DNA of 64,000 nucleotides. It comes from Jackrogersella multiformis (lineage: Eukaryota; Ascomycota; Sordariomycetes; Xylariales; Hypoxylaceae). Below, piece after piece: positions 24,241-38,140 of the stretch. A program made the position numbers and the translations under genes. Within the stretch, counting starts at the first letter, position 1. Every line of letters begins with the position of its first letter. Below the pieces are notes generated by a model. The model was not told the origin of the DNA, ran no database searches, and saw only the letters and a program-made list of their open reading frames with translations. The stretch covers positions 744,001 through 808,000 of the forward strand of contig CADCXD010000018.1 in the NCBI GenBank assembly GCA_902806575.1, in the 5' to 3' direction.

Positions 24241-25211
24241 TCATAAAAAGAATAGGTTCAGTTAATTAAATAAACGTGTTATAAAAATTAAATTACTATT
24301 AAATTATTAAAATAATAAAACTTTAATTTTAAAGTATATTACGTAAAAATAATAAAAATAATATTATTTCGTTTATAATTTAATATTAGTTTAATTATTA
24401 AAACGTTATTAAAACTTTTAATATATAAGATAAAGTTATAAGATAAAGTTATTAATTAAAAAGTAAAAATTATTATTAAAATATCCTTTAAAATCTTTAA
24501 TAAAAATATTTTTAAAATATTTTCAATTAATGAAAACGTAAAGAAAAACGTTAAAACTTTCTTAAAAATTTATATAATAAATTTAATTAATTAATTTAAT
24601 TTAATTTATATAAAAACCAATAATAAAAAACCGGAGTTTTATAAAATTATAATTGATAAAATAATAATTATAATAAATAACGATAATAATAAAATATCTT
24701 TAAATATCGACATTTTATAATAAATGATAATAACGTATATTAATTATAAAAATCCTTTTAATTATTAAATAATAACTGCAATTAATAAAAAAATTTAATA
24801 AACATCGTTAAAATTATAATAATAATAAAAAACGCGAGTAACATTTTTATAAATTATAAAAAAGTTAAAAAGTTAATTTATAATTAATATAATTTGTTAT
24901 ATTTATTACCGTAATTAAATTATATTAAAAACTAAAACATTAAGTTTCGTAATTAAATTAATTACGTTTATTATTAAAAAATTAATAATAATATTAATTA
25001 AAATATTAATATTTATATTATTAAAAATTAAACTTATAATAATATATTATTTAATAATATTATTATTATTTTAATTAATAACAATAACGATAAGAAAGAA
25101 AAAACGATGTAAATATATTTAATATATTTATTAAACGTTAAAAATTAATTGAATAAAATATTAACTTAAAATTAATAAAAACGTTAGTTTTTCTTTTTAT
25201 TAAAAAGGTAT

Positions 25212-25405
25212 TATTAATAGCCATATTTATATAATTTTAACTTAAAATTATAACCATATAATTTATGCTTAAGGTGGTGGTGGCCCGTGCGCTAAAGATA
25301 ATTTATACTTTATACTTATTAATTTTACTTCGAAATATTAACTCCGGTTTTATTTTTAAAAATAATAATTGTTTTAAAACTTTTATTTTAACTTTATAAT
25401 ACGTA
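25212..25405 (+). mobile_element. 3' LTR-like end of Y2, with about 30 extra bases
   Basis: Preceded by the conserved A-rich AAAAAGGTAT that also precedes the 3' LTR of Y1. It then follows the Y LTR with about 30 bp of extra or duplicated sequence near its start (a TATATAA-containing repeat). The block GGTGGTGGCCCGTGCGC at 25,275-25,291 is one of the least mutated stretches of the AT-rich region. Confidence 0.65.
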
Positions 25406-28400
25406 ATATTTTTATTAGTTAATTAAACAGTTAATTAATTTAACGGTAAAATATAATTTATTATAAAATAATAAAATAAAATATTATTATATATTAAATA
25501 TTTAATAATTAAAAATTAAAAAATTAAAATAAGATAAAGTTATTATCGTAAAATAAAATTATTAATTATAAAATATAAGCTACTTATAACGTATAATCCA
25601 TTATATTAAGCTTAAATTACGTGTTTTTAATATTTATTAATTTAATAAATTGTTTAAATGAAAATATTTTTTAAATTAAAATCGGTTTATATTTAAAACT
25701 TTATATTAAATTAAAATTAATTAATGTTTCACTTTAATTATTTTATATAATAATTTAAAATATTATTATAAATTTATTAAACATTTTATATAAACATATA
25801 TATGTAACTTAATGAAAACTTCATTTATGTTAATATAATAATAATAATAATATATAAATTTAATAAAAAACGATTTTAATATTAACAAATATTTAATATA
25901 AAACTTATTATTAAATTACGTTATTTTTAATATATACCATAATAAAAAATATTAAGGTAAAATAATGATTATTACTTATACAATAATTATTTTATATTAT
26001 AATAATAATTTTATTCGGAAAATAACCGGTTTTAAAAGTACGGATTTATGTTTAATTATTTTAATTTAATATTTTATACGTTATAATTAATTATTATTGG
26101 AAATATTATAAGTAATAAGGAAATTTATTAATAAATTAATTTTTTTATTAATTTTTTATGGAATTATATAAATTATAACATTACCTTTAAATGTTTATAA
26201 TATTAATACATAAGTTTATATATAATTAAAAAAATATAAATTGATTATAAATAAAAAATAAATATAAATAATTTTACATAATAATTACATTATATAATTA
26301 AACCTTTTTAATATTTTTAAGATAATTAATTATAATAATAACATTAATAAAATTTTAAAGCTTAAGTAATTTTAACTCGATTTAAAAAAAGAAAAAAATC
26401 TAATAATATAAAATAAATATTAAATATTAAATTTATTTAAATTTATTAAAATAAAATAAAATCGTTTTATCGAAACCTTAATTATAAAAAAGTTCTTTAT
26501 CGTTTTTACTGATTTTTAAGGTTTAAATGATAATAATTAAGTTATATTTTATAAAGGGTTTTAATTTATTTACGATAAAAAATAACTTAATTAAAAAATT
26601 AAAAAAAACTTCCGAATTAATTATTAATATTTATTAACCGTTATCGTTAACATTTATCTTTTATTAATATATAAAAAGCTAGAATTTTATTAAAGGTTAA
26701 AAAGATACCTTGTAAAAGTTAAAAAACGTTATTAAGAAATATTTAAAAAACTTAAAGTAAAAGTTCGTAATAAAAAATTAAAGCGTCGAAAAAAAAACCC
26801 TTTTAATATTACCGAAAAAATAAATAAATCCTTAATAATTATTAAGCTCTCGTACTTTAACCATTCTTTTATAATTAAAAATTATAAATAATATTTATAA
26901 TAATTTTAATACATTTATTAACTTTCTTATTAATTTATATAAATTTAAAATATACATTAACTTTAATTACGCTTTTATAAAAATATTATTAAGCTTTATT
27001 TTAATCGTATTATTAAATTTAATTATAATATAAAAATTAATTTTTATATCGATTAAAATATAAATATCTTCGTACTTTAAATTTAAATATAATTTATCGT
27101 TAATTTTCCTTAACTAATAAATTTGAAGGTTAATCTTTTTATAATAAATAATAAATTATTTTTATATATTAATTTGAAACTTATATATATTTTAAAAATA
27201 AATACATTCTCTTATATCGTTATATATAAAAAATATCATTTTAAAAAATATCATAACTTTAACCTTTTATTTAAACTTAAAGCTTAAAAAATATTAAAGA
27301 ATATCTTAAATATATTACGCTTAAAATACTTATAAAATCAGAAAAATAATAAAAAGAATTCGTTAAATAATCGTTTATAAACGAAAAGTTCACGATAATA
27401 AAAAAACGTTTTATTTTTATATTATATTTATTTTATTTAAAATTAATTATTATAATTAAAATACATATAAATCCTAATAAAATTAAAAAATATTAAACTT
27501 AATTCTTATAATATCCCTTTTTATTAAAATATTTATTAATAATTTTAACGTTTTTTTAAATTTATATCGAAATTTAATAAGTTGCTATATTACTTCTTAT
27601 TATTTAAATATTAAAAATCGTTTACGTTTGAAAAATGTTATTTTTTTAATTTTTAACCTTTATGATTTTAATTTCGCCGATATTATTAAACGCCTAAGAA
27701 CATTTCTAAATTTAAATAAAAGCGTTAAAATAAATAAATATATATATATAATAATTTCTATCAAAAATATACTTTAATAAATAATAAATAATAAATTTAA
27801 AAGCTTTTATACGTATAGTTTTTATCGTAATTATTTTATTAATGCCGATTAAATTTTTTTAATTATATTATTTTTAAACGATAATATCGTGATATTAAAT
27901 TTATATAAAAATAAAAAATATTTTTAAACAATATTAAACGAAATATATATAATTAATAATAAAATATAAATATTTTTTATTTAATAATTACGATAATTAA
28001 TAAGTTATATATTTAAAAAATAAAAATTATTTTATTCGTATTAATAATTAATATTTAAACCCCGGCCTTTAATATTATTTTAATAAAGTTATATAACTTA
28101 TATTATTTTAAATTCGTTAACATTTTAAATTTAACTTATTTTCGTTTTTCGTAATAAAATTCTTACTTTAAATATGGGTTAAAAATATACTTTATAATTA
28201 CACACGTTTTAATTTTCGTTAAACTCGCGTTATTTATAATCGCTTAAATATTATTTATTTAATTATAAAATAATAACTTATAATTTATAAACAAAAACTA
28301 TATTTATCTTTTTTCGAAAATAATTAAAACCCGAATATATTAAAAAGATTAAATATAAATTAATAAAGTAAAAATAATCTTATCGATTTTATTAATATAA

Positions 28401-29491
28401 TTATAACGACATTAATTAAAGTTTTTATAATTTTAATTAAAAATTATAACGATATTAAAAAATCGTTAATAAAAAGCGTAATATGTTTAATAAATTATAT
28501 TTCGTAATAATAATAACATTATTTCGTATAAAATTTTAAATAAAATTTTAAGCTAAATTTATCGTAATAAATTTAACGATTTAAAATGTAATTAAATTAA
28601 TTACTTAATTTATATTTACTTTAAGTTTTAATCTTTAATTAATTTAAATCGAACAAGAAAATATATTTATGTATATAAAAAGATAATACGTTTTAACATT
28701 TATATTAAATTTTATTATAATTTTATAATTAAACATACGATAATAATTAATTATAATATATTAATAAACGAAAGTTTTTTCTTGGTAAATAAAAGGTAAA
28801 ATCCTTTAAAAAAATTTATTTACGTATATTATTTTATATAACACCGGATTAACGAAAGCTTAAATTTTTAAAAAAAGTCTCTAGTTTTATACTTTTTTAT
28901 TACTTAAGACTTAAAGTTAATATTATTTTCTTAAAATTTTAAAATGTTAATTATAATATAAATAATTTTAACGAAAAGGTTGCGACATAAATTATGTTAA
29001 TATTAAAAAAAGTTTTTTTAATCAAGTTAAATATTTAATTAATTATAACGTTAATTTTACATAACGTTTTTAAAAATAAAAATCTTTAATTTATTAATAA
29101 CATGTAAATTTTATATAAATAGTACCTCATATTACTAAATTATATTTTAATATAATTTAATTAAAATAAATTGAACGATTAAGTTTAAATCGTTAAAAAT
29201 TAAAAGTTCTTTTTTAATTAATAAAACTTATTATGATCTTTTTATTATTATTAAGATTTTACTTAAAAAATACGTAAGATTATTAAAATAAATTAAACGG
29301 GTTTAAAATATAAATATAATTAATTATTAATTATTAATTAAAAAGTAAATAAATAAAACCGAAAAAATAATTATTATTATGAAAATAAATAAATGTTATA
29401 AGTTATAAGTTACATAATTAAAATAAAGAAAAATAAATAATAAATATATAACGCGTAATAATTTTAACCGATTAATTATTAATAAATGTAT
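25406..29491. other. Unclassified AT-rich repeat DNA with a family Y scrap
   Basis: 25,480-25,630 is an inverted relative of 60,925-61,075. 25,640-25,940 matches Y2 19,490-19,900 (before the integrase C-terminus). The rest (25,941-29,491) is RIP-mutated and presumably another element family, but has no partner in the window. Between about 26,460 and 27,630 one plus frame contains only TAA stops until a TGA at 27,631. Because RIP removes TGA and TAG this is weak evidence, and I recognise no domain. Confidence 0.45.
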
Positions 29492-29656
29492 TAATACGAT
29501 TTTTATTAAAACTTATATATAAATAAAGATATATATTTTATACTTTAAGTAAATAAAATAAAGACCTTTAAATCTTTATTTTATTTCTCGCTCGTTTAAA
29601 AAGAACCGAGAAAGCATTAATCTTATATGTTATATACACTTTTATAAGGACATTTA
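29492..29656 (+). mobile_element. Variant X LTR (165 bp), left member of an inverted pair
   Basis: It keeps the X LTR layout (TAATACGA start, central palindrome ATAAAGACCTTTAAATCTTTAT, CTCGCTCG block) but shares with 29,925-30,088 a shortened segment around TTTAAGTAAATAAAATAAA. The two thus form a small subfamily. The 3' terminus is eroded and no target duplication is visible. Confidence 0.7.
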
Positions 29657-29924
29657 ATTAATTTTCTAAAAATTATTATAAGTTTATATTTTTTCTGTTA
29701 TTAATAATATTTTAACGATTTTATAAATTTTATAAATTATAAGTAATATATATAATATAATAATTTTTAGAATTTCTTGAAAAAAATTTCAAATTTTTTT
29801 AAAATAGTTTATTATTTTTTACAATTATTAATTTATAAAACCTTTTATTATAATAAATATTATATTAATAATTATTTTAAAAGTTTAATAATTTTTTTAA
29901 TTATTATATTTTAATTAAAGTTAT
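29657..29924. other. Spacer between inverted LTRs; nothing recognised
   Basis: 268 bp of AT-rich DNA with no match found elsewhere in the window and no readable motif. Confidence 0.5.
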
Positions 29925-30088
29925 TAGTACGAACCTTATAAAATTATATATAATATATAAGATTAATAGTTTTTTGATTTTTATAAACGGATAAAAAATA
30001 AAATAAAAACTTAAAAGTTTTTATTTTATTTACTTAAAGTATAAAGCATATATTTACTTATATATAAGCCTTTATAAAGATCGCATTA
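29925..30088 (-). mobile_element. Variant X LTR (164 bp), right member of an inverted pair
   Basis: Reversed relative to 29,492-29,656 and of the same short subfamily. It abuts X copy E, but in the orientation opposite to a 5' LTR, so it is an independent insertion or a rearranged end. Confidence 0.7.
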
Positions 30089-32297
30089 ACCTTTTTAAGA
30101 TTATGTAAAAATATTAAATTAATTATAATAAAAATAACATAAAACTTATTTCCTTAAAAATAGTTTAAACTTTTATATTTTAATTAATAATGAAAAAAAT
30201 AATATATATCGTTAAGTTTTTAAAATAATTACTAAGATTTAAATCGGTATTAATTATTAAAATAATAATTAATAAAATAATTATAGAAATAATCAACGAA
30301 ATAATTAACGAAATAATTAAAAAAATAACCGTCGAAATAATAATTACAATCGAAATTATTCCAATAATTACCGAGATATTTATTAAAATCACCATCGAAA
30401 AGATTAACGAAAAAATAAAGGATATAATTAAAGTTAAGATCAAGATTTTAATCGTAATAAAAATCGTAAAAAAAATTTAAATAAATAAAAGGAATTATTT
30501 AATATTATTTATAAATAATATTTAAAATAATTTAAAATTAAATATTAACGATAATTATATTAATATTACGTTTCATATTATTATAATTTATAAATATTAT
30601 TAAAAACATTTATTTATATAAATAAAATAATAATATAAACGTAAATTTATTTATAATTTTATAGGAAAAATTATTAAAATATTATATATAATAAATTTTA
30701 ACCATTAAATTTACGATTATTATTAAATATTTTAAATATTTTAAAATAAAATATTTTAATATATTGGTACTGATAAAAACATTAAATAAAATATTGGTTA
30801 AATATTTTAAAAAAGTAAAAAAGCCTTGAAATAAACGTAAAAAAATGAAAAAATAATAACTTTTATAAATAAAAATAATCTTTAACGTTAACCCTTTGAA
30901 TAATTTATTGTTATTTTATTATATATATTTACGTATAAAAAGTTTACTTTTAATTAATAAATAATAATATATACGTCGATTTAAATATAAATCGTATAAT
31001 AATTAATTATTAGTTCTTTATAAACTTTAAATATATTATTAAAAACCGATAAAAAGATATTAAAAGATTTAATAAAAAATAAACGAAAGTTACTTAATAA
31101 ACTACGTTTATCTTTTACGCCTTAAAAACTAATAAAACTAATAAAATAAAAATTAACTTATTAATTAATAAAATTTTATTTAAACTATATAAAATTAACA
31201 TTTATTATAAAACTTAAATAATATTTCTTATAAAATTATATAATTTTTAAATAAAATATTTATATATTTATAAATTATAAACTTTTATTAATTAATCGTA
31301 ATTTTTATTTTAAAATAATATATAATATAATTATAATTAAAAATATTTTATAAAAATTATAAAAACTTTAAAAGATTTTTACGATAAAATAATTATAAAA
31401 AATACTTAAATATAATCTGTTTTTTTTAAACGTTTATTTTATATTACGTTTAATTTATAAAACCTTTTTAAAAACGTAAAATAACTTTTCTTATATATAT
31501 TTTTAAATAAATATAAAATAACTACCTTAAAAATATATATTATTAATTAACTTATTATAACTTATTAACGTTAAATTAACATTTTTTAAAATATTTTAAA
31601 ACGCTTTTTACAACAAATAAATATTATATTATTACAATTTAAATAAAAACATTTTTTATAAATATATAAATCCTTTAAATAAAAATTTAATATAATAATT
31701 TTTTATTTGAAAATAACTTTATATAAACGTTAAAAAACCTATTCTCACTTAACAAATTTAACTAATTATATTGTTAACTAATATTTATTTAAAATAAAAA
31801 TATATTATAATTTATTAAAATTACAAATAATTTACATTATTTAAATTAAAAAAACTTTAAATTATTATTATTATAAATTAAATTACTTAAAATATATTTT
31901 TTATAAATTACATTAATTGATAATTTACTTATTTATTTACTTATTTCTTATAATATATTATATAAATTTATTATTTATTTAAATAATTAAATTTTATATT
32001 TAATATATTAAGTTAGTAAAAAATATTTTAAAATATAAAAAACATAAATTATAATATTAATAAAATAAATGAACTTATAATTATTAATTATATATAAATA
32101 TTCGGAAAAATTATAATAAATAATTTCCTTAAATAATAATTTAAATAAAGATAATAAAAAATGTAATACTTTTTATAATTATAATAAACTTAAAATTTTT
32201 TTATAATAAACTTATAAATAATTTTTATAACCCGATTATTTATTTAAAATTATTAATAATTTATTATATAACGTCGTTCGTAACTGTAAACGATATT
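30089..32297 (+). mobile_element. Family X copy E, internally deleted (no reverse transcriptase)
   Basis: Collinear with copy B: 30,089-30,900 with about 56,103-56,960, 31,000-31,390 with 57,040-57,470, then a jump to about 58,760 and on to 59,560. About 1.3 kb, including the RT active-site region, is deleted at about 31,390-31,410. It ends at 32,298, where a reversed X LTR fragment and copy D begin head-on. Confidence 0.72.
30240..30480 (+). pseudogene. Gag remnant of X copy E (Asn/Arg/Gln/Asp-rich segment)
   Basis: One plus frame reads as basic, polar low complexity, for example RRNNNYNRNYSNNYRD near 30,330-30,375, with all stops TAA where Gln (CAA) is expected. Copy B (56,270-56,540) gives a matching polar segment in its plus strand. 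This is typical of the flexible basic part of retrotransposon Gag. The 87-residue open frame on the opposite strand (30,180-30,443) is a by-product of this composition. Confidence 0.45.
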
Positions 32298-32345
32298 TAT
32301 ATATTTTTATTTAATATTAAGATCCTTATAAAATCACATTAAAAT
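32298..32345 (-). mobile_element. X LTR end fragment (3' LTR of copy D)
   Basis: About 48 bp matching the last part of the reversed LTR at 5,199-5,369, directly followed by the same internal junction as copies A and C. The remainder of the LTR is missing, replaced by copy E. Confidence 0.7.
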
Positions 32346-32835
32346 CCCGAGACATAAAATATCCTTATTATTTTTAATAAATATTATTCCTAAAATTATT
32401 AATAATTCTTAATAAGTTTATTATAATATTATTTTATTAAACTTTTATTTTTAATTTTTTTTAATACTTTACAACCTTATTTTCGTTCCTAAAAATTTTT
32501 ATTAATTTATAAGTTATTTTTATTTTATTAAACATATACTTTAATATAATTTTAATCTTATATATTAAATTATTATTATCGTTTTAATCTGCTTTAATTA
32601 ACCTTAAATTTCTTTTTTAATAAAACAAATTATTATGTTTAAAACTAAAAAAAATACGTTATTAAAATAATTAAATATATTTATATTTTTTTAATAAATT
32701 TAATTTATAAATTATTTATTTTATTCATTTAATAATTATTTATATATTTACATATTATTAAAAACAATTAAAAGATTATTTTAAAAAATAAGATTTATTA
32801 TAAAGTTATAAATAAACTTTTTATTTTAACGTAAT

Positions 32836-32999
32836 TGTAAGGAGCCACAGTTACATGGTCTGTGGTCAAGGTAATGGCTTATGCGTTAAGGATGGCTTGT
32901 ATTTTGTATTTATTAACTATTTTTCGAGATATTAGTTTTGCTTTTATTTTTAAGAATAATAATTATTCTAAGACCTTTATTTTAACTTATTGGTGCATA
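32836..32999 (+). mobile_element. 5' LTR of Y1, the best-preserved Y LTR
   Basis: Begins TGTAAGGAGCCACAGTTACA and ends GGTGCATA. It is markedly richer in C and G than the other Y LTRs. A 72-residue open frame over it (32,862-33,080) arises because it is less mutated and is not a gene. Confidence 0.85.
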
Positions 33000-35399
33000 A
33001 TATATGGTAATATTTTACTTTTATTATATCGTAACGATTTATATTTTATTATTAAATTGATTAGGCTTTTAATTAATTAATGAGCATTTAAAGTTAGTTA
33101 ATTGCGATGAGTTAATATGGTAGAGATTTAATTAATAATTATTAGACCTTAAACGTTATTAAATCTTAATCGTTATTAGATTTTAAATATTATTAGATTT
33201 TAAATATTATTAGATTTTAAATATTTTACGATTATTTTTTTCGTTATTTTGTTTTTTTTGTTACTTAGTGGTTTTTGCTTTTTTATTATTATTGATTGAA
33301 TTTAATTACGTTATTATTCTTTTATGATATTATAATTTGCATATTAACGTTATTTTAATAAAATTAAGTTTTTTCTTTTTTTATGATTTTAAATTTTAAT
33401 AACGATAATATCTTATAAATTGTTGCTTTTATCTGTAATTACCGGAATCTTTAAATAGTATAAAGGCTATATTAATTGTATATAAATGATTTGTTATTTT
33501 ACGTAAATATATTGTTAAATGTAGGAATAATTTTTTTACTGGTATAAGGTTTTTATATTATATGGAATTTTATAGTAGAAACGTTGTTTTATAATTTTTA
33601 ATAGGTGTTAAACCTTTAGAAGTTTAAGTAAGTATTTGATAAAGCGTTAAGAATTATATTATAACTTATTTTATTAAATTTAAAAGTTCTTACTTATAGG
33701 TTAATATTAGTTTTAATATCGACTTTTTATATTAATTATTTTTATATATTAACCGATAAGATTGATTCTTTATTTATTAGTTTAATATTAATTAATTTCT
33801 TAGCCGATTTAAATCTTATAATATCATTAATAAGATTATTAATAAAAGAAATAATTAACTTAATCGATTATTAAATTCTTTTATTATTTAATTCTTAATT
33901 CTTAATTTTTTTAATATTACTAACGTTATTATAATTTTTATTAATTTATAACTTAAGAATATAACTTATGATAACTTTAATAATTACCTTAAGTTATTTA
34001 ATAATTGCTTTAATATTTATACTTAATCCATAAATCAATTTATTTATATTATTAATTTTGTGTTAAAAAATTTGGCCGTAATTTATCGAAAGAATTAAAG
34101 TTAATAAAGTTACGTAAATAATTGTATAAAGCCTTTAAATAATTCTTTTAATATTTTTAATTATTTATTAAGAGATTTAACCGTAAATATAAACAATTAT
34201 GCCGTAAAGAGTTAATATTAATAAAGCTATATAAGTAGTTATGTAAAACCTTAGAATTAATCTTTCCATATTTTTAACCTTTTACTAAAAAATTAAGCCA
34301 TAAATAATTAAACCACCACTATTTATCGTATATTCACTTATTATATTTTCTTTTTCTTATAATAAGGGTACGCAATTAAATTAAAAATCCTTTATATCGA
34401 ATAAAAATATATAACTTAATCGATTAATTAAAATCCGGAATAAGATAACTTAAATAATAATTAATTAACCTATTTAACCTCTCGTTTTAAGGCTAAAATA
34501 ACCTTTAGTAAATAGACTTAATTAACCTTAAAAACCACAACCTTTATTAATTAATCTTATCCTTAAATTAATATATAAATTTTAAATACGTATCGTGGAA
34601 TAGGCTATAATTTTATTTATAATTAAACGTTAAATCGTTAACGGATTATTTAACGATCTAATTAATAACGCTTTAACACTTATATAATTATAAAGAAATA
34701 AAGTAAATTATTAATTAACATTAAGAAATTAAATAATTTATAATATTAATTATTTTATAACGAACGTAAATAGGTTTATAATAATAAATAATTCCTTTAT
34801 TAAAAATAATTATACATATTAACGTAATATTTATATATAAATAAACTTTATTTAAATAACTTATTAAAAACTTATAAAAGCTGTAAAAATTAAAGGTAAT
34901 ATTCATAAATTATTTCGTAAAGATTTATAAAATTAGTAAACAAATTAAATATTTATTAAGAAAAAGTAAAAAATATAAAACGATATAAAATACGTTCTTA
35001 GAACGTTATTTAATCGATATAAGATTTATATATTAAAAGCTTTAATAATCCTTAAAAAAATAAAATACACTTTAAAACTTTACCTTAAAAATATATCCAT
35101 TAAAACTTAATTATTAAACATTATTTAAAACTATTAAATATCCGGATTAATTATAAATATATAATAAATAACGATAATTTATAATAAGTTAAACTTGAAA
35201 TTTTAAATAATAAATATTATTAATTTATAAACACTTATCTTAAATATTTAAATAAGAAATAATGAATATAACGTAAGTAGATATTAACGAAAAAAAATAA
35301 GGACTTAAAAGTTAATATTAAGCCTTATTTAATACTTAATAATATATTTATTCGAATTTCTTTTTTAACGACATTAAGTTACTTAAAAATGTTTGATTT

Positions 35400-35880
35400 T
35401 TTTATTATAATTACGATAATACGATACCTTATATTGATTAATTAAAGGTTTATTAAGGCGATTAAGGCTATTATAATAATAAATATAATTAACGAGATAG
35501 TTATAATTAACGTTAAAACGGTTATAACTTTAATAGTTATAATCGAAAAAAAGATCGTTGTAATGGTAATTATAATTAAAGTTATGATTAAAGCTACAAT
35601 TAAAATTATAATCGATATATCAATAAACAAGATAGCGAACATTAAAATAATAACCGATAAAGCTATTGCCGTTATAATCGTAAACGTGGCTACAATGTTC
35701 GTAATCGTTATAATAATAAATATCGTAATAATCATCCACGCTTTTATTAAAAACGATAAAGGAAAATAGAAAATTATTCTAATGGCGATATATATCTATA
35801 AAATTAAATTAAATATAAGTAAAACGAAAAAGATCGTAAGGAAAATAAAATTAAATTATAAATAAATAATTATTTTTTAA
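35400..35880 (+). pseudogene. Gag remnant of Y1 (Asn/Tyr/Arg/Gln/Gly-rich)
   Basis: From about 35,400 the frame starting at 35,457 reads GDQGYYNNKYNQRDSYNQ and continues in the same style to about 35,780 (NNKYRNN, FYQKRQRK), counting each TAA as a mutated Gln codon. No TAG or TGA occurs in this frame. Y2 keeps the same segment. The 97-residue minus frame (35,442-35,735) and 68-residue plus frame (35,563-35,769) are shadows, made of Ile/Val/Thr from shifted reading. Likely role: the basic, RNA-binding part of Gag. No Cys-His zinc knuckle was recognised. Confidence 0.5.
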
Positions 35881-37439
35881 TAAAAAAATAGTTAACAAAT
35901 AAATCTAAAACTTTTATATTTTACCTTTTATCTTTTAAAAGTAAATTGTTAATTATAAAAAAATATATATATTAAAAATGTTATAAAATATTTAATATTA
36001 AACCTAATTATTTTAAACATATATATGCTAATAAATATATAAAACTTAAACATTTATAGTTACTTTAAGAAATAAAATGAACGATAAAGACTTAACTTAA
36101 AATTAAAGAAATTATTAATACTTACTTTACTTAAAAATAAGTAAAAATATAAATATAAATAATATAATTAAAAGATATTATACCCTTACCCTCGTAATCG
36201 ATAAATATAAAAATTAAAAATATTATCCCTTTATTTTTAAATAAAAAATTAATAAAATATATAAGTTTAAAAATAAATATATTAAATAAATCGGGATAAA
36301 AATCGATAATATATGTAAATATTAACGTATTTAATTAAATAATAAATAAAATATAGTTAAAAAAGTTTATCGAAAACTATAAAATATTTAAACTAAATAA
36401 ATCTATATATATATAAGGAGTAATCTCGAAAAAATTAATTATAAAGATTAAAACTAGATTTTCGATTAAATTAAAAAAAACGATATATAAACGGTAAATT
36501 TAAATTTAAATCTTAATAAAAATATAAATTAATTATTTAAATCTTTAGCCTAATTTATTAATAAAAACTAATTTCTTAGGAGAATATGGTGTAATTATTA
36601 ATTATAATAAAATATATATAATTTTAACATTATATTTTAAGGTTTAAATATTTATAAAATATTATTATTTAAAAAGTTAAATATAATAATAAGTTTTAAT
36701 TATAAATCGATTTTTTATTTTTATTAAGATAATAATACTTGTTTTAATATATTACTTTAATTTATTATGCGGAAAAGACTTTATTTTTTACGTTAAAATA
36801 AAAAGCGTAATAAATAATATTTATAATGTAAATATGCTTAAAAAAATGGTTTTTTTAAATATATTTAATAAATTTATAATTTTATAACGTAATATTAAAA
36901 TTGGAATAATTAAAAAGTTTATTAAAGAAAAAAATATAAATATTTTATAAAAAAAACCTAATTTAACGTAAGTATATATAATATCTTAACGTAAAAAAAC
37001 GATTTATTAATAAAATTTGATTTGGATAACGAAATATTAAAAGCCTTATTATTAATCGATAAATCTCCTATTAATTTATAATTATTATTAAAAATAAAGC
37101 GAGGTTTTATTAAAACGAATATATTAATTTTAAATATATTTAAATTTAAAAATATTTTAAAGTTTATAATTAAGGAAGGCGTATATATTTATAATTTTAA
37201 TCCTTTTTTTACTTAACGATTATTTATTTTAGTAAATAAATAAAATATTTAACGTAATGATAATATTATTAATATGTTAGAAAAAATAATAATAATCGAT
37301 TTAATTAATAATTGGTAAAAAACGTATAAACTTAAATATATATACTCGTTAAGTATATAAGATAAAAAGTTCCTTAATAAATTTTTTAATTAAATATATA
37401 ATTAAGGTAAAATAAATTGGTAAAAGATGGTTATATCGT

Positions 37440-38140
37440 TTAACTATTTTTATTTTATTATTTAAAATTTTATTAATAATAAAATAAAAACACCTTAACT
37501 AATATTTACCTATTATTGTATTAAAAGGAAATTATTTAAAAAATATAAAAAAAAAAGTTTTCAACGTTATAAATAAGGTTTTATTTTTTTATTAATTATT
37601 TATTAAGTTTAAATATAAAAATAAAATAATAATAATATCGTTAAAAAATTTTAAAAATTTTAACGTTACGTTAATAAAATTAATTTTTTTTAACCTTTAC
37701 GTAATAATTTATAAATTAAAAATTAAACCTTTTTTAAAGCTTTATTAAGGTATATATCGATAATATTATAATATTTAATAATATTAAGGAATAATATAAA
37801 AACTATCTTAACTAAATATTTAATATATACAATAATATAAGATTTATATTATCGCTAAAAGATTTATTTTTTATTTTTTTATCGATTATTTTACTTAAAT
37901 TCTTATTTAATAAATTAAAAGTTATTATTATAAATAATAAGTTAAATACAATTAAGAAAATCTTAATATTATAAATATTAATTAATTTAAAAATATATAT
38001 TGATATAATAAGATTTTTACGAAAATATATCCTATAATATTAATAAAAAATTAAGCCTTTACAAAATAAAAAAACAAAAATATTAACCGAAAAAAAAACT
38101 TAATAAAGAATTCCTTTAAAATCTTAATATAAATATTAAT
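37440..38140 (+). pseudogene. Reverse transcriptase remnant of Y1
   Basis: 37,753-37,767 reads YIDNI, one G-to-A step from the YIDDI active-site motif, in the same frame as the integrase and chromodomain further down. Neighbouring sequence is collinear with Y2, whose thumb/connection residues (KSFFGF-like and PLQDKK-like) fit Ty3/gypsy RT. Stops are TAA only in the readable pieces. Confidence 0.62.

Larger units (their letters stand above)
13724..25405 (+). mobile_element. Family Y copy Y2, Ty3/gypsy chromovirus, interrupted
   Basis: 5' LTR at 13,724-13,887, 3' LTR-like end at 25,212-25,405. The body is collinear with Y1: 14,050-16,679 with 33,230-36,300, 16,856 to about 21,300 with 36,306 to about 40,700, and about 24,240-25,211 with about 40,800-41,795. 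It carries solo X LTRs at 16,680, 21,411 and 22,598 and about 2.9 kb (21,300-24,240) that Y1 lacks. Outer flanks (ATAAA left, ATATT right) do not form a target duplication. The 3' LTR is about 30 bp longer than other Y LTRs, so the two ends may derive from different copies. Confidence 0.72.

Noticed and set aside
26460..27630. A host gene in the long TAA-only frame
   Set aside because: RIP turns TGA into TAA and depletes TAG, so TAA-only frames occur by chance here; no domain was recognised.
30180..30443. 87-residue minus ORF
   Set aside because: Low-complexity Ile/Leu shadow of the plus-strand Gag-like segment of X copy E.
34721..34906. 61-residue minus ORF
   Set aside because: Lies antisense in the leader/gag part of Y1, has no recognisable motif, and its composition is what AT-rich DNA gives by chance.
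35442..35769. 97-residue minus and 68-residue plus ORFs rich in Ile/Val/Thr
   Set aside because: They overlap the third frame, which gives a coherent Asn/Tyr/Arg/Gln/Gly-rich Gag-like reading shared with Y2; the ORFs are shadows.
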